13,775 bases of DNA from DAOUAJ01 sp034433615. Lineage in GTDB: Bacteria > Chloroflexota > Anaerolineae > DUEN01. The notes under the pieces are model-generated. The model was not told the DNA's origin and made no database searches. It saw only the letters and a program-made list of their open reading frames with translations. The stretch lies in contig DAOUAJ010000436.1 of NCBI GenBank assembly GCA_034433615.1, positions 1 to 13,775 on the forward strand, given 5' to 3'. Of the stretch, positions 6,574 to 12,105 are shown one piece after another (within the stretch, counting starts at the first letter, position 1; each line of letters starts with the position of its first letter). The position numbers and the translations under genes were made by a program.

Positions 6574-8261
6574 TCTACCGTCACATCCACCAGCCACGGG
6601 AACCACCCACGGGCATCGTAGCGGAGGCCCCTGACGCGGGTGCTGGCAACGTTCAGGTTGACGTAGTCGCGCACCGGCAAGATGAGAGCCATCTCCATGA
6701 TCCTGCGCTGAACGTCGCTGTAGAGCGCGCGGCGCGCAGCCTGGTCTGAGGTCTGCGCTGCCTGCTCCAGCCACGCGTCCAGCTCGGGATCAGAGACTTT
6801 GGACCAGTTAAAGGCCGCCTGAGAATGGAAGAAGCTACGCAGCAGATCCGGATCAGTGCCCGACAGGAAGAAGGGGATCAGATGCACGGACCCGCTTCGG
6901 CCTGCCTCCAGCAACGTCCCGTACGGCACCTGCTGCGCAGTCAATTCCACGCCAACTGCCCGCCACTGAGCCTGCAAGAGTTGAATCATCTCCGGCACGT
7001 AGCCGAACCCCATAATCACAGCCTCCAGACGCAGCGGCTGACCATCCTTCTGGCGGATGTTGCCAACCTGCTGCCAGCCGGCCTCATCCAGCAACGTCGC
7101 CGCTCGCGCCGGATCGTACGGATACATCGCCTCGACGGCGGGATCATATCCCAGGGTGACACGGGTGAGGGGGCCATAGGCCACCGGCGATAGCCCGCCG
7201 AAGATAGATTTCACGATCGCTGCGCGATCCGTGGCATAGAGAAGGGCCTGGCGCACGCGCAGGTCATCAAGAGGGAGCCGGGTCGTGTTCAGAAAGAGTT
7301 GAAGCGGTTGACCCGGGATGGGCACAGCGTGAAGCTGGAAACGCTGAGTCTGGACCAGCCGTTGCGTGTCGAGTGGCGGCACCTCCCCCATCACGTCCAC
7401 CTGGCCCGATTCCAGCGCCAGGGCCCGCGTTGCGGGGTCCGTGTAGAAGCGGAAGATCACCTCGTCCAGATCGGGCGGCCCCTGGTGCGCGAAGAGCCGT
7501 GGCCCCCACCGATAGTCCGGGTTGCGGGCCAGCGTCAGATGATCGTTGGGGACATACTCAACGAAGCGAAAGGGGCCGGTGCCTACCTGATGGAGCTGGT
7601 AGTTGGCACCCCACTGCCGCAACGCTGTCGGAGAGGCCATCCCCAGGTAGACCTGACTCAAACTGTCGAGCAGGGGTGCAAACGGCTGCCGGAGATGAAT
7701 AGCGACCGTGTAAGTGTCAATCACCTCAGTGCTCTCGTATGGCCCCAGCATGAACACTGCCTTCTGCGATTTCGTGTTGGGGTCGGCGATGCGGTCCAGG
7801 TTGACCTTCACCGCCTCGGCGTTAAAGGGTGTCCCATCGTGGAACTTCACATCACGGCGGAGGGTGAAGGTGTACGTCCGCCCGTCCTCAGAGACGATCC
7901 ACGACTCCGCCAACCCTGGCACGAATTCACCAGTCGTGGGGTCCTGGTAAACCAGGGTGTCGTACACGCTGGTGAGGGGGATGCCCAGCTCAGACGAGGC
8001 GTTGACGTGCGGGTCAATCCCCGACGGGGCGAGGGTCAACCCGTAGACGAGACGACGCGGCGCCGGCGTGGGAGGCGCGCAGGCGGCCAGCAGCACGCCG
8101 AGCAGGACGAGCAACGCCCACGACAGCCAGCGGTGACACGGAGACACGGTGGCACGGAGACACGGAGATTCGACCTGTCTTCGCGTCTCCGCGTCTCGCC
8201 ATCTCCGTATCCCCTTGTCCACCTCTCGGCCCTTCCGAGTCAGGAGCAACAAACTTGTCAT
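6570..8261 (-). CDS. ABC transporter substrate-binding lipoprotein, family 5 (peptide/nickel type)
   Basis: This 563-residue extracytoplasmic binding protein has a lipobox at the end of a hydrophobic core (ALLVLLGVLLAAC, Cys at residue 61), then a Pro-rich linker. SBP_bac_5 hallmarks follow: GLAESWIVSEDGRTYTFTLR and DVKFHDGTPFNAEAVKVNLD (~116-155), GTGPFRFVEY, NPDYRWG, and VRQALLYATDRAAIV (which helps define the second lobe). Family members bind oligopeptides, nickel chelates, glutathione or opines; this ligand is unknown. The ATG at 8261 was chosen because GGAGGT (8274-8269) sits 7 nt upstream. That start gives an abnormally long n-region (~45 residues, rich in Arg, Cys and Ser-Pro) encoded by a GGAGAC palindromic repeat. 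An internal GTG near residue 39 would give a normal signal peptide but lacks a ribosome-binding site. It is the first gene of the transporter operon. Confidence 0.9.
   Translation of the reverse strand: MTSLLLLTRKGREVDKGIRRWRDAETRRQVESPCLRATVSPCHRWLSWALLVLLGVLLAACAPPTPAPRRLVYGLTLAPSGIDPHVNASSELGIPLTSVYDTLVYQDPTTGEFVPGLAESWIVSEDGRTYTFTLRRDVKFHDGTPFNAEAVKVNLDRIADPNTKSQKAVFMLGPYESTEVIDTYTVAIHLRQPFAPLLDSLSQVYLGMASPTALRQWGANYQLHQVGTGPFRFVEYVPNDHLTLARNPDYRWGPRLFAHQGPPDLDEVIFRFYTDPATRALALESGQVDVMGEVPPLDTQRLVQTQRFQLHAVPIPGQPLQLFLNTTRLPLDDLRVRQALLYATDRAAIVKSIFGGLSPVAYGPLTRVTLGYDPAVEAMYPYDPARAATLLDEAGWQQVGNIRQKDGQPLRLEAVIMGFGYVPEMIQLLQAQWRAVGVELTAQQVPYGTLLEAGRSGSVHLIPFFLSGTDPDLLRSFFHSQAAFNWSKVSDPELDAWLEQAAQTSDQAARRALYSDVQRRIMEMALILPVRDYVNLNVASTRVRGLRYDARGWFPWLVDVTVE
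8131..8217. repeat. CGGAGACACGGAGA/TCTCCGCGTCTC inverted repeat inside the binding-protein gene
   Basis: The left half repeats CACGGAGACACGG units (8136-8170). The right half has the complementary CGCGTCTCCGCGTCTCGCC with CATCTCCGTATCC after it (8182-8214). The halves can fold into a long imperfect hairpin. The tract coincides with the coding region between the start codon and the signal-peptide core. Confidence 0.6.
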
Positions 8262-8282
8262 GCGTTTGACCTCCATAAGTGG

Positions 8283-8288
8283 TATAAT
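8283..8288 (+). promoter_or_regulatory. TATAAT -10-like element upstream of folC
   Basis: A perfect TATAAT lies in the divergent gap between the binding-protein gene and folC. No good -35 hexamer is present at 16-18 bp, so this is tentative; a start here would give a ~125-nt leader containing the inverted repeat at 8320-8410. Confidence 0.3.
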
Positions 8289-8319
8289 CTCCTCGCACTT
8301 GTTACAACAGACAGCCAGG

Positions 8320-8412
8320 GAGGGATGGAGCAAGGGAGCTGAGGAGCAGAGGAATCGGGGAGCAAACCGTCTCCCCCTCTCCCCATCATCGCGTCTCCCC
8401 ATCTCTCCCCGC
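8320..8412. repeat. GGGAG-rich / CTCCCC-rich inverted tract in the folC leader
   Basis: A purine-rich half (GGGAGCTGAGGAGCAGAGG and ATCGGGGAG, 8334-8365) is followed by a pyrimidine-rich half (CCGTCTCCCCCTCTCCCC and CGTCTCCCCATCTCTCCCC, 8369-8410). The two could pair imperfectly. The tract ends at the folC ribosome-binding site. Confidence 0.5.
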
Positions 8413-8420
8413 GGAGGAAT

Positions 8421-9803
8421 ATGCGCACTTACAAAGAAGCTCTCTCCTACCTTGACCAATACACTAACTATGAGATCAACCGTTCCGCTCGTTACGCCCC
8501 TGAGACCTTTAACCTGGGGCGCATGGACGATCTACTCATGCGTCTGAACAACCCTCACCGGGCCTATCCCACCGTCCACATCGCCGGGTCAAAAGGCAAA
8601 GGCTCAACGGCAGCCATGATCGAGTCCATCCTGCGCGCCGCCGGCTACCGCACCGGGCTGTACATCTCGCCCCATCTTCACACTTTCCGCGAGCGGATGC
8701 GCGTGAGCGGCGATCCCATTGGCCACGCAGAATTCGCCGCTCTGGTGGACGAGGTGGCCCCCCACGCAGAGGCGGTCGAAGGGATCACCTGGTTCGAGGT
8801 CATCACAGCCATCGCCTTTTTGTACTTTGCCCGCCGCGCGGTGGACATCGCCATCATCGAGGTTGGCCTGGGCGGTCGCCTGGATGCAACAAACGTCATT
8901 ATACCACTGGTTAGCATAATTACATCTTTGAGCTACGAGCACACGGCCTGGCTGGGCGATACTCTGGCGCAGATCGCCTTCGAGAAGGCGGGGATCATCA
9001 AGCCGGGTGTGCCTGCCGTCTGCGCGCCCCAGGAGCCGGAGGCGATGGCGGTGATTGAGCGGGTCTGCACCGAGCGAACGGCTCCCCTCACGGTGGTGGG
9101 CCATGACTGGTCGTTCCGCCCCGGCCCGATCCGGCCTGATGGCCAGGCGTTCGCGGTGTGTCCGCCGGAGACCCTCACTCAGGCCAGAGGGGGCCGAGGG
9201 ATAGAGGCCTACCCCACCGATGAGCAACGGTGGACCCATTTCGAGCTGCCGCTCCTGGGTCGCCATCAGATCGTCAACGCGACCTGCGCCCTGGCCGCGG
9301 CAGCCCAGTTGCAACTGGCCGGCTTTGACATCCCGCTGGCAGCCCAGGCCGAGGGGCTGGCGACGGTCAAGTGGCCGGGCCGCGCGGAGATTCTGTCGCG
9401 GGAGCCGTTGGTGATTGCTGACGGCGCCCACAACGGCGACTCTGCCCGCAAGCTGGCGGACACTCTGGGGGAGTGGTTCCCCGGGCGGCGCTGGACTTTC
9501 GTCGTCGGCACATTGTCCGACAAGGACCACGCGGCGATCCTGCGTGAACTGGCTCTCCTGGCAGAGCAGGTGATCGTGACTCGTTCGCAACGCAGCCGGG
9601 CGACCGACCCCGAGCTGCTGGCGCAGATCGCCCGGCAGATCGGGCTGTCGGCACGCGTCTCGCCTGCTGTGCGGACGGCGCTGGAGGAGGCACTGGCTCT
9701 CGGTGATCCCGTGTGCCTGACCGGCTCCCTCTCCGTGGCGGCCGAGGCGCGAGAGGCGCGGGCGGAGGCACAAGGAATGACCTGGCCAGAAGGGGATGAT
9801 TAG
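8421..9803 (+). CDS. folC: Bifunctional folylpolyglutamate synthase / dihydrofolate synthase (FolC)
   Basis: This 460-residue enzyme ligates glutamate to dihydropteroate or tetrahydrofolate with ATP in the cytoplasm, completing folate synthesis and polyglutamylation. Family motifs appear in order: P-loop HIAGSKGKGSTAAM (residues 53-66), the omega-loop-like YISPHLHTFRERM (81-93), EVGLGGRLDATN (147-158), EHTAWLGDTLAQIAFEKAGI (173-192) with the lysine (K189) that is usually carbamylated, the substrate-contact segment WPGRAEIL, and ADGAHN at the C-terminal domain. The usual 'IGLDH' is LSYEH here, a conservative acidic swap. Length is slightly above the common 420-440. The ATG at 8421 has GGAGG at 8413-8417 with a short spacer. 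It is divergent from the transporter operon and stands alone. Confidence 0.93.
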   Translation: MRTYKEALSYLDQYTNYEINRSARYAPETFNLGRMDDLLMRLNNPHRAYPTVHIAGSKGKGSTAAMIESILRAAGYRTGLYISPHLHTFRERMRVSGDPIGHAEFAALVDEVAPHAEAVEGITWFEVITAIAFLYFARRAVDIAIIEVGLGGRLDATNVIIPLVSIITSLSYEHTAWLGDTLAQIAFEKAGIIKPGVPAVCAPQEPEAMAVIERVCTERTAPLTVVGHDWSFRPGPIRPDGQAFAVCPPETLTQARGGRGIEAYPTDEQRWTHFELPLLGRHQIVNATCALAAAAQLQLAGFDIPLAAQAEGLATVKWPGRAEILSREPLVIADGAHNGDSARKLADTLGEWFPGRRWTFVVGTLSDKDHAAILRELALLAEQVIVTRSQRSRATDPELLAQIARQIGLSARVSPAVRTALEEALALGDPVCLTGSLSVAAEAREARAEAQGMTWPEGDD

Positions 9804-9840
9804 GGAAAGGCGATTGGCAGGTGGTCTCTTGCATAAGGCT

Positions 9841-9870
9841 TTGCGCAAACCGGGGGAGTCAGGATACAAT
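9841..9870 (+). promoter_or_regulatory. Predicted sigma70-type promoter after folC
   Basis: TTGCGC (9841-9846), an 18-nt spacer and TACAAT (9865-9870) fit a housekeeping promoter moderately well. It would drive the small ORF at 9910 and the ABC-F gene. Confidence 0.4.
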
Positions 9871-9909
9871 AGTGGATGCGTCATGTTTTGAAAGAAGGGA
9901 AGGTGATTT

Positions 9910-10104
9910 ATGAGGCGGGAAGCACAGGAAGAAGCGCAGCTGTGCTGGCTAATTTGCTTGGCAATGAGCAAGGCATATCTTCTGGCTCTTGACGGTTGGG
10001 AAACTTGGGTACCCCAAGGGATGCAAGTAATGGTGACGAATGGCTCCCAGGGGACAAAGTTGACGCAACTAAAACGCTGGCTATGGGCAGGATCGCCGGA
10101 ATGA
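9910..10104 (+). CDS. Small ORF of 64 codons, unknown (possible leader ORF of the ABC-F gene)
   Basis: I do not recognise this predicted protein. It starts with ATG 4 nt after AAGGTG (9900-9905), 40 nt downstream of a plausible promoter, which favours translation. The sequence is Trp-rich (five Trp), with a weakly hydrophobic stretch around LCWLICLAMSKAYLLALDGW. Base composition is less GC-rich than in the neighbours. It ends at a TGA two codons before an in-frame ATG (10111) that leads directly into the ABC-F frame. It may be a regulatory upstream ORF, a decayed gene or a chance frame. If it is not real, the 370 nt from folC to the ABC-F gene hold only the promoter and a small CTTGGG-TAC-CCCAAG hairpin (10004-10018). 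Confidence 0.35.
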   Translation: MRREAQEEAQLCWLICLAMSKAYLLALDGWETWVPQGMQVMVTNGSQGTKLTQLKRWLWAGSPE

Positions 10105-10173
10105 CAAGCAATGGATAACAAACCATGTGAGCATATACCCGCAGGTGCAGGCTTGGGGAGCCATTTTGCACAC

Positions 10174-11826
10174 ATGAGGTCTAGTAATCTACATAAATCT
10201 TTCGGGGATGTGACCGTCCTGGACGGCGTGAACTTCACCCTTAACCGGGGCGAGCGCGTCGGCCTGGTCGGCCCTAACGGATGCGGCAAGACCACGCTGC
10301 TCCGCCTGATCGCCGGGCAAGAGCAGCCGGACGCGGGCAGCGTGGCCTTTGTGCCGGCCAGCCTGCGCGTGGGGTACCTGGCCCAGGCCCTGGAGACCCT
10401 GCCCGGAGCCACGGTCGGCGACGTGCTGCTGGCCACAGGCGGTGACGAGTTGCCCGAACACCGGCTGGAGCGTCTGGCCACGGCTATGGCCGGTGCTGAA
10501 AGCCGGGAGTTGGACAACCTGCTGCGGGAATATGATCAGACCCTGGCCGAGCTGGCGGCCGTGGGCGGATACCAGCGTGGCGCGCAGGCCCAAGCTATCC
10601 TGGCCGGCCTGGGATTGGCGGACGTAGCGCCCGATACGCCGGTGAACATCCTCAGCGGTGGCCAGAAGACCCGCCTGGCTCTGGCCCGCCTGCTCCTTTC
10701 CGGGCCGGACCTGCTCCTCCTGGACGAGCCGACCAACCATCTGGACATCACGGCGCTGCAGTGGCTGGAGGAGTTCCTGACTCGCTTCCCAGGCGGTATC
10801 CTCCTGGTCTCCCATGATCGCGCTTTCCTGGATCGCATCGTCACCACCATCCTGGAGTTAGACCCGATCACCCATCAGGTCACCGCTTATTCGGGCAATT
10901 ATTCTGACTACGAGGCGGCCAAGGAGCGCGAGCGCGAGCGGCAATGGCAGGCCTATCAGGATCAGCAGGAGCGCATCGCTCGCATCGAGGCGGATATCCG
11001 AGGACTGAAGCAGCACTCCAGCCGCATCGAGAACGAGACGATCCATTTCCACTACCGCCGGATCGCCAAGGACATTGCCCGCATCGCGGTGGTGCGGGAG
11101 CGCAAGTTACGCCGGCTGCTGGAATCGGAGGAGAAGCTGGAAAAGCCGGAGCGCTCCTGGACCATGAAGTTGGAGTTCACGGAGACGCCGCCCAGCGGCC
11201 AGGATATACTGCGGCTGGAGGGGGTGAGCATGAGGTTCCCCGGCCGGCCACTCTTTCAGGACGTCAACCTGGCTGTCCGGTATGGTGAGCGCATCGCCTT
11301 GCTTGGCCCCAACGGTAGCGGCAAGACCACGTTGCTACGCCTGATCGCCGGGCAGCTCACGCCGCAGACGGGGCGGGTCTGGTTAGGCACAAACGTGAGA
11401 TTGGGGTATTATGCGCAGGAACAAGAGGAGCTAGACCAGGGTAGCAACGCGTTCGAGACGATCCGCTCCATCGCACCCATGTCCGAGACGGAGGTACGCT
11501 CGTTCCTGCATTACTTCCTCTTCACTGGCGATGAGGTGTTCGTGCCCGTAGGCAACCTCAGTTATGGCGAGCGGGCGCGGCTGACGCTGGCCCGGCTGGT
11601 AGCCCTGGGATGCAACCTGCTGCTCCTGGACGAACCGATCAACCATCTGGACATCCCATCCCGGGCCTCTTTCGAGCGGGCGCTGGACGCCTTTCCGGGC
11701 ACGGCCATCGCCGTTGTCCACGACCGTTACTTCGTCCAACGGTTCGCCACCAGCGTGTGGAGGATCGAGGATGGCAACGTGCGAACTTACCTGGATTTGG
11801 AAGACATGCTCCGGCGTAAAACGTAA
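10174..11826 (+). CDS. ABC-F family ATP-binding protein (translation-factor type)
   Basis: This 550-residue soluble protein has two ATP-binding domains and no membrane segments, typical of ABC-F factors (EttA, Uup, YdiF, antibiotic-resistance ABC-F), which act on the ribosome. The first domain has VGPNGCGKTTLLRL, LSGGQKTRLALARLLL, LLLLDEPTNHLDI and VSHDRAFL. The charged interdomain linker (around EAAKERERERQWQAYQDQQE and IARIEADIRGLKQHS) corresponds to the P-site tRNA interaction motif. The second domain has LGPNGSGKTTLLRL, then the variant signature LSYGERARLTLARL and the variant Walker B end LLLLDEPINHLDIP. The ATG at 10174 was chosen because family homology begins there (SSNLHKSFGD); an in-frame ATG at 10111 would add 21 residues without family similarity. 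Its stop codon lies in a CGTAAAACGTAA repeat. Whether it confers drug tolerance or has a housekeeping role cannot be told. Confidence 0.88.
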   Translation: MRSSNLHKSFGDVTVLDGVNFTLNRGERVGLVGPNGCGKTTLLRLIAGQEQPDAGSVAFVPASLRVGYLAQALETLPGATVGDVLLATGGDELPEHRLERLATAMAGAESRELDNLLREYDQTLAELAAVGGYQRGAQAQAILAGLGLADVAPDTPVNILSGGQKTRLALARLLLSGPDLLLLDEPTNHLDITALQWLEEFLTRFPGGILLVSHDRAFLDRIVTTILELDPITHQVTAYSGNYSDYEAAKERERERQWQAYQDQQERIARIEADIRGLKQHSSRIENETIHFHYRRIAKDIARIAVVRERKLRRLLESEEKLEKPERSWTMKLEFTETPPSGQDILRLEGVSMRFPGRPLFQDVNLAVRYGERIALLGPNGSGKTTLLRLIAGQLTPQTGRVWLGTNVRLGYYAQEQEELDQGSNAFETIRSIAPMSETEVRSFLHYFLFTGDEVFVPVGNLSYGERARLTLARLVALGCNLLLLDEPINHLDIPSRASFERALDAFPGTAIAVVHDRYFVQRFATSVWRIEDGNVRTYLDLEDMLRRKT

Positions 11827-11838
11827 AGCGCACTGCGT
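11813..11838. repeat. CGTAAAACGTAAAGCG repeat at the ABC-F stop codon
   Basis: GGCGTAAAACGTAAAGCG then CACTGCGTAAAG repeats the unit seen at 6516-6573. The ABC-F TAA stop (11824-11826) is inside the repeat, so the last residues (RRKT) are encoded by it. Confidence 0.6.
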
Positions 11839-11849
11839 AAAGCCCCTGT

Positions 11850-11878
11850 TTGGTGCTCCCTATGCAGCATGTTATAAT
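11850..11878 (+). promoter_or_regulatory. Predicted sigma70-type promoter before the HicB-like gene
   Basis: TTGGTG (11850-11855), a 17-nt spacer and a perfect TATAAT (11873-11878) make a good promoter. Transcription would begin near 11885, very close to any HicB-like start codon. Confidence 0.5.
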
Positions 11879-11896
11879 CAGAGAAGAAAGCGAGGT

Positions 11897-12091
11897 TTGG
11901 AATGTTCGCTCGTGGCGTTGGAGGACGATTCGTTCGCTGGGCGCATTCCAGCATGTAAAGGTGTGATCGCATTTGGGGCGACACTGCGCATGTGTGAGGA
12001 TGAATTACGTTCCACGCTAGAGGATTGGATTCTAGTAGGTCTCAAACTAGGTCATCCCTTACCGGTGATCAGTGGCATTGATCTGAACTAA
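11897..12091 (+). CDS. HicB-family antitoxin-like small protein, orphan, N-terminus uncertain
   Basis: The core ALEDDSFAGRIPACKGVIAF, then GATLRMCEDELRSTLEDWIL and GLKLGHPLPVI, matches HicB-type partial RNase H-fold domains, in which an acidic 'EDxxFxGxIPxxxGV' strand pair is followed by a helix. In HicAB systems HicB binds and neutralises the mRNA-cleaving toxin HicA. No HicA-like gene is present on either side. The start is unclear: the conserved frame offers TTG (11897) or GTG (11912) with poor ribosome-binding sites, while the best-placed start, ATG 11902 with GAGG at 11892-11895, is in another frame and runs only 18 codons. The fold normally begins 15-20 residues before LEDD, overlapping the promoter here, so N-terminal loss or a frameshift is likely. 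Its stop overlaps the ribosome-binding site of the radical SAM gene. Confidence 0.55.
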   Translation: MECSLVALEDDSFAGRIPACKGVIAFGATLRMCEDELRSTLEDWILVGLKLGHPLPVISGIDLN

Positions 12092-12095
12092 GGAG
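12090..12095 (+). promoter_or_regulatory. Ribosome-binding site overlapping the HicB-like stop codon
   Basis: AAGGAG shares its first two bases with the TAA stop of the HicB-like gene and lies 10 nt before the GTG start of the radical SAM gene. It decides that start and ties translation of the two genes together. Confidence 0.6.
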
Positions 12096-12105
12096 AACTT
12101 ACGGG

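Noticed and set aside
7299..8342. A 347-codon plus-strand frame opposite the binding-protein gene
   Set aside because: The minus strand codes a clear family 5 binding protein; the plus frame runs through the palindromic repeat and has no family features.
8131..8412. The repeated GGAGAC-type tracts as a CRISPR array
   Set aside because: Units are short, degenerate and arranged as inverted halves without regular spacers of 30-40 nt.
8604..10517. A 637-codon open frame on the minus strand across folC and the ABC-F gene
   Set aside because: It is antisense to folC, which has a complete set of family motifs; the predicted protein is low-complexity, Arg/Pro/Ser-rich and unlike any family, as expected of a shadow frame in GC-rich DNA.
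11897..12105. A complete HicAB toxin-antitoxin module
   Set aside because: No HicA-like frame of 60-90 codons is present on either side of the HicB-like gene; the neighbours are an ABC-F protein and a radical SAM protein.
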